From Pseudomonadota bacterium (GTDB lineage Bacteria > Pseudomonadota > Gammaproteobacteria > Burkholderiales > Burkholderiaceae_B): DNA of 64,000 bases. This document shows, piece by piece, positions 19,821 to 29,296 of this stretch; within the stretch, counting starts at the first letter, position 1; each line of letters opens with the position of its first letter. The position numbers were made by a program, and so were the translations under genes. Where the stretch lies: assembly GCA_023425645.1 (NCBI GenBank), contig JAFACG010000048.1, positions 6,728 through 70,727 on the forward strand, read 5' to 3'. Below the pieces are notes generated by a model. It was not told where the DNA came from. It saw nothing but the letters and a program-made list of their open reading frames with translations, and searched no databases.

Positions 19821-20867
19821 CTAGCCCGCAGCGGTGCGCGCAATGTCCATGAAGGGGATGAAGCGGTCCAGGATGACGGCGTGGTCCTCGAACAGTTCTT
19901 CCTCGATCTCGGACAGGCGTTCCACGGGCCACCAGACGGCTTCCTTGGCGTCGTCCTCGCCGCGTACCTCGGGCAGGCGGTTCAGGGCCTGCCGGAAGTG
20001 GAAGGCCTTGGTGACCAGGCGGCCGCGCGGGCTGCGGGTCGGGTCGTCGAAGACGGCCTGGGCCTGCAGGGCGGCGTCCATGGTGGCGCGCAGGGGCTTG
20101 TAGCCGGTTTCCTCGCCCAGTTCGCGCAGGGCGGCCCGGTAGAACGTCTCGTGCGGGTCGACGAAGCCGCCGGGCAGCGCCCATTGGCCGTGGCCGATGT
20201 TGCCGCCGCGCCGGATCAGCAGCACGTGGCCGTTGATCTCCAGCACGCTGTCCGCCGTCAGGTAGCAAGGCCCGGTGTACCTGGCCCTGTAGGCGTCCAC
20301 CGCCTTTTTTTCCTCCAGCCGCTCTCGGTATTCGGGCAGGGCTTTCCAGGCCTGCAGGTAGGCGATCACGCCCGGGTGCACATAGGGCGCCAGGACGCGG
20401 GCAAAATCCCCTTCGCTGAAGAGCACGTCGCGCAGGGCCGCGCCGTCCACTTTCATGGCGCTGCCTGAATCCACGAAGCGCCAGTTGGGGAACAGGTCCA
20501 GGTAGTAGCTGGATTCATTCTTGTTGAAGCCCACCAGGCAGATGTCCTGGCGGGCCGCCGCCTCGCGCGCCGCCAGGGCCTGCACGCCTTGCTGGACGGC
20601 GTGCACCCAGCGCTTGTCGTCGTAGTAGTCGCGCACCGGTAGAAAGCGCACGCGGGCGCGCTGCTCGTCCTCGAGCATGCTGTCCAGCATGGCCTGGCGT
20701 TCGACGGCCGTGAAGGGGTTCTTGGGATTGCGGGAGCGCCGGGCCGAGCCGATGACCACCACCACGGTATCGGCCAGCTCGAAAGCCTTGCGGATCAGGG
20801 CCAGATGGGCCAGGTGGGGCAATTGCCAGCGGCCTATGACCACGGCGATGGAATGCGGGTTGCGCAT
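19821..20867 (-). CDS. nadM: Bifunctional NMN adenylyltransferase / Nudix hydrolase
   Basis: 348 residues. The N-terminal half (1-170) is a nucleotidyltransferase with a GRWQLPHLAH motif at residue 12, a variant of the usual GRFQPxHxGH, and SARRSRNPKNPFTA in place of the C-terminal ISSR-type motif. The C-terminal half (195-330) is a Nudix domain with the box GGFVDPHETFYRAALRELGE continuing ETGY. In NadM-Nudix fusions the first domain makes NAD from NMN and ATP, and the second hydrolyses ADP-ribose or a related nucleotide. It is the last of three salvage genes (nicotinamidase-like, pncB, nadM) in the minus direction, 24 bases after pncB, so NAD recycling is the likely role. Confidence 0.93.
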   Translation of the reverse strand: MRNPHSIAVVIGRWQLPHLAHLALIRKAFELADTVVVVIGSARRSRNPKNPFTAVERQAMLDSMLEDEQRARVRFLPVRDYYDDKRWVHAVQQGVQALAAREAAARQDICLVGFNKNESSYYLDLFPNWRFVDSGSAMKVDGAALRDVLFSEGDFARVLAPYVHPGVIAYLQAWKALPEYRERLEEKKAVDAYRARYTGPCYLTADSVLEINGHVLLIRRGGNIGHGQWALPGGFVDPHETFYRAALRELGEETGYKPLRATMDAALQAQAVFDDPTRSPRGRLVTKAFHFRQALNRLPEVRGEDDAKEAVWWPVERLSEIEEELFEDHAVILDRFIPFMDIARTAAG

Positions 20868-20891
20868 GAGGGTTCCTTATGTGCGCCGGGC

Positions 20892-22121
20892 TCAGAGCGG
20901 GTGCTTGAATACCTGGCTCAGGTAGTTCAGGAAAGTGATGTCGTCGCACAGCGTCTTGCCGGGCGAATCGGAAAGCTTGGCTACGGGCTGCTCGTTGCAT
21001 TGCACCAGCTTCATGACGATGTTCAGGGGCGTGTGGCCCAGATCGTTGCTCAGGTTGGTGCCTATGCCAAAGCCCAGCTGCACGCGATCGCCGAAGTGGC
21101 GGTAAAGCGCCAGGGCGGTGGGCGCGTTCAGCCCGTCCGAGAAGGTCAGCCGTTTGGTGTGGGCATCGATGCGCAGCCTGGCGTAGTGCGCCAGGGCTTT
21201 TTCGCCCCACAGGACGGGATCGCCCGAATCGTGGCGCAGCCCATCGAAGAGCTTGGCGAAATACAGGTCGAAGTCGGCCAGGAAGGCGTCCATGCCGACC
21301 ACGTCGGTCAGCGCCGTACCCAGGTCGCCGCGGTACTCCTGCACCCAGGCCTCCAGGGCGGCCTTCTGGAAGTGGCGCAGCTGGATGCCGACGGTCTGGA
21401 AGGTCTGCAGATATTCGTGCGCCATGGTGCCGATGGGCACCAGGTCGAACTTCCGGGCCAGGTACACATTGGAGGTGCCGCGAAAGCAGGCGGGCAGGGC
21501 GTCTTTCAGCGTGCCCACCACTTCTTCGTGCCAGGGGCCGCTGTAACGCCGCCGCAGGCCGAAGTCGAAGAACTCGAAAGGATGGCGGCGCTGGTTCGCG
21601 GGATCTTCCAGCTCGCCGCGCAGCAGGGCGATTTTTTCCTGCAGGCGGATGCGGCCCGTCTCCAGGGTCTGCTCCTGGCTGTCATGCGTCAGACGCCTGA
21701 AGTAGAGCTCGTTGACGATGGCCAGCACGTAGATCTCGAACAGCATCACGTGGATCTGCGGGCCTTTGGCGACGATTGCCAATGCGTCGCCTTCGGCGTG
21801 CGCCTGGATGAAGGGGCGATGCAACTGGAAGATGCGCAGGAACTGGATGAAGTCGGGCTTGATGTAGCGGCGTTCGGCCAGGTAATCGAGTTCGTCGGGG
21901 GCGAAGCGCAGCGAGCACAGGTGGTCCAGCTGCGCATTGACCGCCTCGGTCAGCTCGGCCAGCGGGAAGGCCGGCGTGCTGCGGCACACGAAGCGATACT
22001 CCGCCGTGTTCATGGGGTAGGCGTGCAGGATGGCCTGCAGCATGGTGAACTTGTACAGGTCCGTCTCCAGCAGGGAGCGGATTACGGGAAGGTACAGGTC
22101 GGGCAAGGTGGCAGGCGCCAT
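20892..22121 (-). CDS. pncB: Nicotinate phosphoribosyltransferase
   Basis: 409 residues. It converts nicotinate and PRPP to nicotinate mononucleotide (Preiss-Handler salvage). Family features are LLETDLYKFTMLQAI at the N-terminus, EFFDFGLRRRYS, FRGTSNVYLARKF with PIGTMAHEYLQ, and GLRHDSGDP. The last includes the region of the autophosphorylated histidine. The ATG at 22121 has AAGGAGCCCGC before it. It lies 15 bases downstream of the nicotinamidase-like gene. Confidence 0.96.
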   Translation of the reverse strand: MAPATLPDLYLPVIRSLLETDLYKFTMLQAILHAYPMNTAEYRFVCRSTPAFPLAELTEAVNAQLDHLCSLRFAPDELDYLAERRYIKPDFIQFLRIFQLHRPFIQAHAEGDALAIVAKGPQIHVMLFEIYVLAIVNELYFRRLTHDSQEQTLETGRIRLQEKIALLRGELEDPANQRRHPFEFFDFGLRRRYSGPWHEEVVGTLKDALPACFRGTSNVYLARKFDLVPIGTMAHEYLQTFQTVGIQLRHFQKAALEAWVQEYRGDLGTALTDVVGMDAFLADFDLYFAKLFDGLRHDSGDPVLWGEKALAHYARLRIDAHTKRLTFSDGLNAPTALALYRHFGDRVQLGFGIGTNLSNDLGHTPLNIVMKLVQCNEQPVAKLSDSPGKTLCDDITFLNYLSQVFKHPL

Positions 22122-22136
22122 GCGGGCTCCTTGTTC

Positions 22137-22997
22137 TTATCGGGCGTTCAGTTCGGACAATGCCTGGGCGGCGGTCATGCTGTGCGCGCCGCGCGCCAGG
22201 GCGCGCTCGACGGAGGCGCGCTCGGCCTGTTCGAAGCCCTGGACCGGGCTCATGCAATCGCTCAGCAGGATGATGCGCGCGCTGTCGGCCATGGGAGGGA
22301 TGCGGCCGTTTTCCATGGCGGACAATAGTTGGTCGATGCTGGCGCGCACGCAGTGGCTGGAAGCTTCGCCGCCCACCAGCAGGACGTCCACCTGCCGGGT
22401 CACGCGGCGCGCCAGGTGCAGGTTGAACTGGGTGGACGGTTCGTCGTCCAGCGGGGTGTCGGCCGCGAACACGCCATAGTGTTCGCTCCAGGGGTATTCA
22501 CCCTTGCGCACCTTTAGGGCCACGCGACCCTGGGCGCATTCCCATTGCGCCAGGGCCTGCGCTACCAGCGGATGGATGTTGTGTCCCCAGGTGCCGGTGA
22601 CGCAGTGTTCGGGCCAGACCATGAGCTGGCCTCCCTGGGCTTCCAGGCGGGCGATCTGGCTGGACACCCGCGCTGCTTCGAAGCGCGGGCGGTAGCGGCC
22701 GGCCTGCACGTCGGCATGGGTCACGACCGTGAACGGCGCCACCTCGCGATCTTGCGCATCGCGCCACAGGGCGGGACGTTCAATGGCGATGCTGGGGTGC
22801 GAGTCCAGCGTGACCGTGATGTCCGTCAGGCGCGGGCCCAGCGCCTGGATCAGCCCTGCCAGGCGGCCCATGTCTTCATGGGCGCCCGGCACGGGCAAAG
22901 CGGGCGCCAGCGGCCGCCCGTCCAGGACGGGACGCCATGAGGCGGGCAAGTCGCAGAAATCGTTTTGCGGGTCGATGGCCAGAAGGTGAATGTTCAC
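22137..22997 (-). CDS. pncA: Cysteine hydrolase / probable nicotinamidase
   Basis: 286 residues, longer than the 210-residue classical PncA. The isochorismatase fold is shown by LLAIDPQNDFCD (catalytic Asp9), VTLDSHPSI (metal-binding Asp/His), WPEHCVTGTWG, and VDVLLVGGEASSHCVRASI with the nucleophilic Cys. It probably deamidates nicotinamide to nicotinate for the adjacent pncB. A GTG start at 22997 is used, with AAAGGA eight bases upstream. A palindrome (23017-23033) sits just before the ribosome site. The extra length comes from insertions around residues 60-110; family members outside nicotinamidases cannot be excluded, but context argues strongly. Confidence 0.88.
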   Translation of the reverse strand: MNIHLLAIDPQNDFCDLPASWRPVLDGRPLAPALPVPGAHEDMGRLAGLIQALGPRLTDITVTLDSHPSIAIERPALWRDAQDREVAPFTVVTHADVQAGRYRPRFEAARVSSQIARLEAQGGQLMVWPEHCVTGTWGHNIHPLVAQALAQWECAQGRVALKVRKGEYPWSEHYGVFAADTPLDDEPSTQFNLHLARRVTRQVDVLLVGGEASSHCVRASIDQLLSAMENGRIPPMADSARIILLSDCMSPVQGFEQAERASVERALARGAHSMTAAQALSELNAR

Positions 22998-23016
22998 AGC
23001 GGGGTCCTTTGGGTAA

Positions 23017-23033
23017 GGTATTTTTACTATACC
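23017..23033 (-). promoter_or_regulatory. Palindromic operator-like site upstream of the NAD salvage operon
   Basis: GGTATTTTTACTATACC has 5-bp arms GGTAT/ATACC; a wider frame gives GGGTA..TACCC. On the minus strand it includes TATAGT, usable as a -10 box, about 20 bases before the GTG start of the nicotinamidase-like gene. NAD-salvage operons are often controlled by NrtR- or NadQ-type repressors; which one, if any, acts here is not shown by the sequence. Confidence 0.45.
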
Positions 23034-23225
23034 CGGAAGCGCTCGATGATTTGTGCCGGCTCGCGGCGGAACAGGCCCTGGCCGACAAGTTCGGCCCCGA
23101 TTTCTGTCATCGCGCGCCGCGCTACCTGGACTCCGGAGTGGGCTTTTTCGCCAAGGGCATGGAACTTGCTGGTGTGGCAGCCGTGCGCACCATGACCGCT
23201 ATTTCAACCAGCAGGGAGAGAGTCT

Positions 23226-24413
23226 ATGAGTTTATTGAACAATGTGTGGGACCAGCCCGGCACGCCGCTGGACAGGCAGAAATTTACCTGGCGGGACATG
23301 GTGGGCCAACCCATCAGCAAGCTGGACGACGACGCCTTCACGCGGATCCGCATCATTCTGCTGAATGGGCTGGAGCTGGACGCGCTGCGTCTGAAGCACA
23401 TCGCTTCGCGTTTCAACCGGGACCTGCGCTTGCCGCTGGCTCGCCTGCGGCGGGTGGAGCAGCATCAGGCCACCCTGGTGAACTGGCTGCTGTCGGCCGA
23501 CCATTCCCCCCTGGAGACCACGATCGCCTATGAGCAGGTGGCCATCGAAGTCACCGCCGCCGTCGCCAAGGCCGAGCTCGATCCTTACCAGGCACAGACC
23601 TACCGCTTCGGCCTGCTGGAGGATTTCGACCACTTGTACCGCTACAGTGCCATGCTGGACAGGCTGGAGGGCAAGGACGCCAACAACATCATCCAGGGAT
23701 ATACCGACATCGTGCCGGGAAGGCCCACCGCGGACGAGCACCGCCATCCCGATGACGACGTGCGTCAGCCCTATGATCGCGCGCGGGCCCACCTCCTGAC
23801 CAAGGTGCACGCCACGCTGATCACGGCGGCCGAGTACCAGACCCATGACTACTACATGAACATCGGTCCCCTGTTTGCCGATCCGGTGGCGCGCCAGCTC
23901 TATGCCGAGATCGCCTCCATCGAGGAGCAGCACGTCACGCAGTACGGCTCCTTGCAGGATCCGGAGGAGTCCTGGCTGGAGAAGATCCTGATCCACGAGG
24001 CCACCGAGGTCCACACCTACTACAGCTGCGTGGAGTCCGAGACCAACCCGCGCATCAAGGCCATTTGGGAGCGTTTCCTGGATTATGAGCTGGGCCATCT
24101 GACGGAAGTGTGCGAGCTGTTCAAAAAGCATGAACGCCGCGATCCGGCCGAGGTGCTGGGTACGGCCATGCCGGCGCCTCTGGGTCTCAAGCCGCAACGG
24201 GAATTCATCCGCGGCGTGCTCGAGGCCGAAGTGGACCTGCGCGCCAAGGGGACGAACTACGTGCCCCTGGAGCAGGAAAGCCCGCAGTCCCTGCGCCAGC
24301 GCGCCATTCTGAACGCCGACGGCTCGCCGACCAATACGGTGTCGGCCGGATATCAGTGGGCGCCGGGCACGCAGTTGAACCATCGCATTCAGATCGATAC
24401 GGCAAGGAGCTGA
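23226..24413 (+). CDS. Ferritin-like di-iron protein with duplicated carboxylate/His motifs, function unknown
   Basis: 395 residues, soluble, strongly helical. Several Glu/ExxH elements typical of ferritin-like four-helix bundles can be read in order: AYEQVAIEV, LEDFDHLY, AAEYQTHDYY, SIEEQHVTQY, HEATEVHTYY and YELGHLTEV. This is more metal-ligand motifs than a single bundle needs, which suggests two bundles or an enlarged site. No exact family name is recognised. The start has AGGGAGAGAGTCT upstream. The second ferritin-like gene begins one base after this stop, so the two are co-translated. The roles could be iron or oxygen handling, stress response or an oxidase; none is proven. Confidence 0.85.
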   Translation: MSLLNNVWDQPGTPLDRQKFTWRDMVGQPISKLDDDAFTRIRIILLNGLELDALRLKHIASRFNRDLRLPLARLRRVEQHQATLVNWLLSADHSPLETTIAYEQVAIEVTAAVAKAELDPYQAQTYRFGLLEDFDHLYRYSAMLDRLEGKDANNIIQGYTDIVPGRPTADEHRHPDDDVRQPYDRARAHLLTKVHATLITAAEYQTHDYYMNIGPLFADPVARQLYAEIASIEEQHVTQYGSLQDPEESWLEKILIHEATEVHTYYSCVESETNPRIKAIWERFLDYELGHLTEVCELFKKHERRDPAEVLGTAMPAPLGLKPQREFIRGVLEAEVDLRAKGTNYVPLEQESPQSLRQRAILNADGSPTNTVSAGYQWAPGTQLNHRIQIDTARS

Positions 24414-24414
24414 C

Positions 24415-25143
24415 ATGGAAAACCAGACCAAGGTAGGAATGAATCGCACCGGCATCCAGATGGCGCCGGTCATGGGTCCCGATCAGATCGAGTATGCGCG
24501 GACCTGGCCCGCCCAGCCGCTGGAGGGCAATGAAGACGCCATCGCCGTCCTGCGGGGCGACTACATCCGTCATGCCGAGCGCGTGGGCGCGGTGCCCATG
24601 CCCGTGACCGGCAGGGGAATCGCCACCACCGCGATGGGAGAGCTGATGGGCCGCCGCCCCGCCGTCCTGTTCGACAAGCTGGGCGAGCGGGCGGCTTATG
24701 AGCGCAGCGGCGTGCGGCTCTACCAGGCCATGATAGGCAAGGTGAAGGCGTGCGAGTATGCCGAAAAGACGGCCCTGCTGGCCGACCTGCACTACATCAT
24801 GAACGAGGAGCTGCACCATTATCAACTGGTGTCCAGGGCGATCAAGGAGCTGGGCGGCGATCCTACCGCGCAGACGCCGTCGGCCGACGTGAGCGCCGTG
24901 GCGGCCATGGGCATCATCCAGGTACTGACCGATCCGCGCACCACGCTGGCGCATGGGCTGCAGGTCCTTCTGACAGCGGAAATGACGGACAAGGCCGGCT
25001 GGGAGCTGCTGGTCGAACTGGTGCGCGACGCCGGCCAAGACGATATGGCGGCATTGTTCCAGGACGCGCTGGAGATCGAACGCGAGCATGAGATCAGGGT
25101 CAAACGCTGGCTGCAGGTGCTGCTGAGCGATGATGGCGAGTGA
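24415..25143 (+). CDS. Second ferritin-like protein, paired with the preceding gene
   Basis: 242 residues. One four-helix bundle is suggested by AAYERSGVRLYQ, IMNEELHHYQLV, LLTAEMTDKAGWELL and LEIEREHEIRVK: Glu, ExxH, Glu, ExxH, in the right spacing for a di-iron centre. The N-terminal 70 residues are less structured and precede the bundle. AAGGAGC upstream and the TGACATG junction with the first ferritin-like gene indicate translational coupling. The two proteins may form a hetero-oligomer. No transport, ferredoxin or regulator gene lies beside them. Function is not assigned. Confidence 0.83.
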   Translation: MENQTKVGMNRTGIQMAPVMGPDQIEYARTWPAQPLEGNEDAIAVLRGDYIRHAERVGAVPMPVTGRGIATTAMGELMGRRPAVLFDKLGERAAYERSGVRLYQAMIGKVKACEYAEKTALLADLHYIMNEELHHYQLVSRAIKELGGDPTAQTPSADVSAVAAMGIIQVLTDPRTTLAHGLQVLLTAEMTDKAGWELLVELVRDAGQDDMAALFQDALEIEREHEIRVKRWLQVLLSDDGE

Positions 25144-25288
25144 CCGGACAGGACGAATGTATTCGAGACCTGCCGCCAGGCGTTGCTCGGCTGCACGAGG
25201 ACGCTCACGGGCGCCAGGACCCATGTCGAAGGCATGTGTCATGACGGAGGCGCAGCACTGCGCCGCTTCGTTCTGGAGCGGACGGAAA

Positions 25289-26377
25289 TTACCGCAGTTG
25301 ACCCAGGCGTTCGCGTCGGTAACTCCCGTCTTGTACGCGCTGGCACCAGTCCAGATTGTCGAGGTACCACTCCACGGTCTTGCGTATGCCTGTGTCGAAA
25401 CTTTCGCGAGGCTCCCAGCCCAGCTCGCCTTGTATTTTGCTGGCGTCGATGGCGTAGCGGCGGTCGTGTCCCGGGCGATCCTGGACGTAGGTGATGAGTT
25501 CTTGGTAGTGCTTGACGGGGAATCCTGGACCCGGAGGAGCCAGTTCCTGCAACATATCGCACAGAGTGCGAACTACGTCTATGTTCTGTTTCTCGTTGTG
25601 GCCGCCAATGTTGTAGGTCTCGCCGGCCGCGCCCCTGGTCAGGATCTGGTAGAGTGCGCGCGCATGATCTTCGACATAGAGCCAGTCGCGGATCTGGTCG
25701 CCCTTGCCGTAGACAGGTAAAGGCTTCCCTTCCAGCGCGTTCAGGATCATGAGCGGAATCAATTTTTCAGGAAAGTGGTAAGGTCCGTAGTTGTTGGAGC
25801 AGTTGCTTATCAGGACCGGCAGGCCGTAGGTCCGCATCCAGGCGCGGACCAGGTGGTCGGAACTGGCTTTGCTGGCCGAGTACGGGCTGCTGGGGGTGTA
25901 GGCGGTGGATTCGGTGAACAGGCGCCGCTGCGCGTCATCCACGTCGGCCGGATGGGGTAGGTCACCGTAGACTTCGTCCGTGGAAATGTGATGAAAGCGA
26001 AAAGCCTGCTTAGCGTGGCCGCTCAATTTTTGCCAGTGGTGCCGCGCCGCTTCGAGCAGGCGGTAGGTGCCGAGGATATTCGTCTCGATAAAGGCGGCTG
26101 GGCCGTCTATGGAGCGATCGACATGGCTTTCGGCGGCCAAGTGCATGACGGCGTCCGGCTGGTGGGCCTCGAATACAAGTTTCAGGGCGGCATGGTCGCA
26201 GATATCCACCTGCTCGAAGACGTGGCGGTCCGAGTCGGCAATGTCGCGCAGGTTCTCTAGGTTGCCTGCATAGGTCAATTTGTCTACGTTGATGACATGA
26301 TTGTCGGTGTGCTGGATGACGTGACGGACGACCGCCGAGCCGATAAAACCGGCGCCGCCGGTGATTAAGATTTTCAT
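25289..26377 (-). CDS. rfbB: dTDP-glucose 4,6-dehydratase
   Basis: 362 residues. NAD-dependent short-chain dehydrogenase that makes dTDP-4-keto-6-deoxyglucose. The Rossmann motif [10 protein letters not shown], the segment [15 protein letters not shown], the STDEVYGDL loop with Asp-Glu and the catalytic [10 protein letters not shown] (Tyr and Lys) are all present. It is the last gene of the ten-gene sugar operon and overlaps wecE by 4 bases (ATGA). Its product feeds wecE in this operon, and can also feed rfbC/rfbD at 57.4-58.9 kb, where no rfbB exists. Confidence 0.97.
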   Translation of the reverse strand: MKILITGGAGFIGSAVVRHVIQHTDNHVINVDKLTYAGNLENLRDIADSDRHVFEQVDICDHAALKLVFEAHQPDAVMHLAAESHVDRSIDGPAAFIETNILGTYRLLEAARHHWQKLSGHAKQAFRFHHISTDEVYGDLPHPADVDDAQRRLFTESTAYTPSSPYSASKASSDHLVRAWMRTYGLPVLISNCSNNYGPYHFPEKLIPLMILNALEGKPLPVYGKGDQIRDWLYVEDHARALYQILTRGAAGETYNIGGHNEKQNIDVVRTLCDMLQELAPPGPGFPVKHYQELITYVQDRPGHDRRYAIDASKIQGELGWEPRESFDTGIRKTVEWYLDNLDWCQRVQDGSYRRERLGQLR

Positions 26378-27531
26378 TGGACGTGTCGGGCAATGCGGTC
26401 AACCGCGCTTTCCAGGGTCGAGACAATGTGTTCTTGCTGCTCGTTGGCTAATCCCACCCATAGTGGCAGGCGAATGAGGCGTTCCGAGTGTGTGTTGGTG
26501 ACTTCCAGTTCGCCGTGCGCGCGGCCATATCGCTTTCCGCCGGGCGAGGAATGCAAGGGAACGTAGTGGAACACGGAAAAAATCTGTTGGGTCTTGAGTT
26601 CATCCAACACATCTTGCCGGTCGATGTTCGGCGCCAACAACACGTAGTACATGTGGGCATTGTGCTGGCAATCGCTGGGTATGAATGGGCGTTTGAGCCA
26701 GCCTTTTTCTTCCAGTGGTTCCAGCAGCGCGTGATACCGTTGCCAGATTGCCAGGCGTTCGCGGGTGATTCGCTCTGCATCTTCAAGCTGCGCCCACAGG
26801 AATGCCGCGATCAATTCGCCAGGCAGAAACGAAGATCCCGCTTCCTGCCACGTGTATTTGTCCACCTCGCCACGGAAAAAACGACTGCGGTCAGTGCCTT
26901 TTTCCCGGATGACCTCCGCCCGCATGGCCAGTTTGGGGTCTTGGACCAGCAGCGCCCCGCCTTCGCCCGAGATGACGTTCTTGGTCTCGTGAAAACTGTA
27001 TGCTCCCAGGTCGCCGATGCTGCCCAGCGCTCGGCCTTTATAGCTCGCCATGACCCCTTGAGCCGCATCCTCGACGACGCTCAGCCCGTGTCGCCGGGCG
27101 ATGTCCATGATGGCGTCCATCTCGCACGCGACGCCGGCGTAGTGGACCGGAACGATCGCTCTGGTGCGTGCCGTGATGGCGGACTCGATCAGTGTTTCGT
27201 CCAGATTGAGCGTGTCGGGGCGTATGTCGACGAATACCGGGACCCCGCCTCGAAGCACGAAGGCGTTGGCTGTGGATACGAAGGTGAACGAAGGCATGAT
27301 GATTTCGTCTCCTGGCTGGATATCCAGAAGCAGTGCGGCCATTTCCAGGGCGGCCGTGCATGAGTGCGTCAACAAGGCCTTCGTGCTGCCGCTATGGCGT
27401 TCAAGCCATTGGTGGCACCGCTTGGTGAAAGGTCCGTCGCCGGCCAACATATTGCCCGATTTTGCTTCGATGATGTATTGCAGCTCTTTTCCGGTCATGA
27501 ACGGCCGGTTGAATTGGATCTTCCGAGTCAT
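26374..27531 (-). CDS. wecE: dTDP-4-amino-4,6-dideoxygalactose transaminase
   Basis: 385 residues. A PLP aminotransferase of the DegT/DnrJ/EryC1 group, close to E. coli WecE along its length ([61 protein letters not shown]). The PLP lysine is K184 in SFHETKN. It converts dTDP-4-keto-6-deoxyglucose to dTDP-4-amino-4,6-dideoxygalactose (Fuc4N), which acyltransferases can modify. It overlaps both neighbours by 4 bases. No 3,4-ketoisomerase (FdtA) is present, so a 3-amino sugar is less likely. Confidence 0.95.
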   Translation of the reverse strand: MTRKIQFNRPFMTGKELQYIIEAKSGNMLAGDGPFTKRCHQWLERHSGSTKALLTHSCTAALEMAALLLDIQPGDEIIMPSFTFVSTANAFVLRGGVPVFVDIRPDTLNLDETLIESAITARTRAIVPVHYAGVACEMDAIMDIARRHGLSVVEDAAQGVMASYKGRALGSIGDLGAYSFHETKNVISGEGGALLVQDPKLAMRAEVIREKGTDRSRFFRGEVDKYTWQEAGSSFLPGELIAAFLWAQLEDAERITRERLAIWQRYHALLEPLEEKGWLKRPFIPSDCQHNAHMYYVLLAPNIDRQDVLDELKTQQIFSVFHYVPLHSSPGGKRYGRAHGELEVTNTHSERLIRLPLWVGLANEQQEHIVSTLESAVDRIARHVQ

Positions 27532-28415
27532 TTGCCCTCTCCTTGCAACCTATGCCATTCGTCGGCGACGCCACGCAGATAAGCACTGTATTCACATGCC
27601 GGCATGCGCTCGATCAACGATTCAAACTGTTCGATGCTCAGGAACCCACGAACGAGCGCTGCTTCTTCCGGGCAGCCGATCTTTATTCCCTGGCGGCGTT
27701 CGATGGCTTCGATGTACGAGGAGGCCTCATGCAAGGCGGTGCTGGTTCCGGCATCCAGCCAGGCGAAGCCGCGGCTCAGGCGTCGTACTTGCAGCTTGCC
27801 ACGTCTCAGATACTCCAGATTGACATCCGTGATTTCAAGCTCTCCGCGGGCCGAGGGCGCGATCGTTTTTGCAATTTCCAGCACTTCGTTGTCGTAGATG
27901 TAGACACCCGGTACGGCATAGCTGCTTTTTGGCTGCTGCGGCTTTTCTTCGATGGAGATCGCGCGGCCGGTGCCGTCGAACTCCACGACGCCGTATCGAT
28001 GCGGGTCTTTGACATGGTAGGCGAAAATCGTAGCGCCGTCCGCAAAGCTCGATACCGCGCGCGGGAAGTCGTCGCCCCCCGAGAAGATATTGTCGCCAAG
28101 CATCAGAATCACATCGTCGGAGCCCACGAAGTCGGTTGCGATCAAGAATGCCTGCGCAATCCCTTCAGGCTTGGCCTGTATGCGATAGTCGATCGTTACG
28201 CCCCATTGTCTGCCGTCGCCCAGCAGGGCCTGAAACCGGGGCAGATCGCTGGGTGTGGAAATGAGGCAGAGTTCTTTTACCCCTGAGGCAATCAGCACGG
28301 TCAGGGGATAGTAGATCATTGGCTTGTCAAAAACAGCTTGCAGCTGTTTGCTGGAGATTTGCGTCAGGGGGTACAAGCGCGAGCCGGCGCCGCCCGCTAG
28401 AATGATGGCTTTCAT
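27528..28415 (-). CDS. rfbA: Glucose-1-phosphate thymidylyltransferase
   Basis: 295 residues. Makes dTDP-glucose from dTTP and glucose-1-phosphate. The nucleotidyltransferase signature MKAIILAGGAGSRLYPLT starts at 28415; an earlier in-frame ATG is inside the methyltransferase gene. The DNIFSGGDDFP and [15 protein letters not shown] segments and EITDVNLEYL are typical. This is the only intact rfbA in the window; the second copy (58958-59580) is broken. Overlaps of 4 bases on both sides tie it to the methyltransferase and wecE. Confidence 0.97.
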   Translation of the reverse strand: MKAIILAGGAGSRLYPLTQISSKQLQAVFDKPMIYYPLTVLIASGVKELCLISTPSDLPRFQALLGDGRQWGVTIDYRIQAKPEGIAQAFLIATDFVGSDDVILMLGDNIFSGGDDFPRAVSSFADGATIFAYHVKDPHRYGVVEFDGTGRAISIEEKPQQPKSSYAVPGVYIYDNEVLEIAKTIAPSARGELEITDVNLEYLRRGKLQVRRLSRGFAWLDAGTSTALHEASSYIEAIERRQGIKIGCPEEAALVRGFLSIEQFESLIERMPACEYSAYLRGVADEWHRLQGEGK

Positions 28416-29296
28416 GCAGTTTCCTTGTTTTGCTTTCTGGCTACGGCTAGCCGCGAGCCGCCCAGGGGGAGGTTCACCCCCCATTTGATCAATGCTTGTT
28501 CGGCCCGCATGGCGGCATAGAGGCCTTCGTTGATCAGCCTGGGTAGCCGCAGCTCGGCCAAAATGTCGTGTTCAGCAGTTGAGTCGGTCTTTTTTCGGCG
28601 AGAGAGCAGCATGGCCGGCAGCAGCACGCTGACGAACGAGGTGTTGCGCTCGATGGTGAATTTCTGTGCCAGAAGCTTGCGTTTCAGTTCCTCATCGGTA
28701 TATCGGCGCACGTGACAAGCGTAGTCGTCCGTGGCGCTCCAGAGCCAGGGATGCTGCGGCACGGTCAGTAATAAAATCCCTCCCGGTTTCAGCGCCTTGT
28801 GAAGTTGCGCCAGAACCTCTTCGTCTTCTTCGATGTGCTCCAGCACATCGAAAGCGCCGATGGCGTCGAACTCTTCGACATAAGGGACTTGGCGGGCGTC
28901 CATCTGCATGAAGTTCGCATCGGGCAGCCGAGCGGCCGCATGGGACAGGCCGCCGATGAATATTTCACTGCCATTCAGGCTCATTCCAGGGCAAGCAGCG
29001 GCGAGGCCTGAGAGCACAAAACCGGTGCCGCAGCCGACTTCAAGAAGTGACTCCGCCTTGGGCTGGTGGGTGCGCAACGCCCAGACAATAAGCTCGTTGC
29101 GGGCACGAAACCAGAAGTTGGATGCCTCCAATTGGGCCAGGGTGGCGAAATATTCGGGTTTGAACCCTCCGCCGGCATCGGCGAGTTCGGGTGCATGCGC
29201 AACCACGCCGTTCAAGCGGGGCGGCTCATAGCCGCACGCCGGGCAGGTCCACTCAGGCGAGGAAAAAGTACGGTTGCATTTAATGCAGGATTTCAT
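28412..29296 (-). CDS. Class I SAM-dependent methyltransferase with N-terminal zinc ribbon
   Basis: 294 residues. C4, C7, C18 and C21 form a small zinc ribbon. The Rossmann methyltransferase core follows: LLEVGCGTG near residue 85, the acidic IGAFDVLEHIEED motif, and LKPGGILLLTVPQHPWLW. The ribbon-methyltransferase layout is common in polysaccharide loci. It might methylate the sugar, its lipid-linked form or the glycan end, but nothing in the sequence fixes the substrate. It overlaps gtrA and rfbA by 4 bases each. Confidence 0.88.
   Translation of the reverse strand: MKSCIKCNRTFSSPEWTCPACGYEPPRLNGVVAHAPELADAGGGFKPEYFATLAQLEASNFWFRARNELIVWALRTHQPKAESLLEVGCGTGFVLSGLAAACPGMSLNGSEIFIGGLSHAAARLPDANFMQMDARQVPYVEEFDAIGAFDVLEHIEEDEEVLAQLHKALKPGGILLLTVPQHPWLWSATDDYACHVRRYTDEELKRKLLAQKFTIERNTSFVSVLLPAMLLSRRKKTDSTAEHDILAELRLPRLINEGLYAAMRAEQALIKWGVNLPLGGSRLAVARKQNKETA

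Noticed and set aside
23030..23225. Possible gene fragment (YPEALDDLCRLAAEQALADK-type translation) before the ferritin-like genes
   Set aside because: It has no start codon and no stop before the next gene; no family was recognised, so it is treated as leader sequence.
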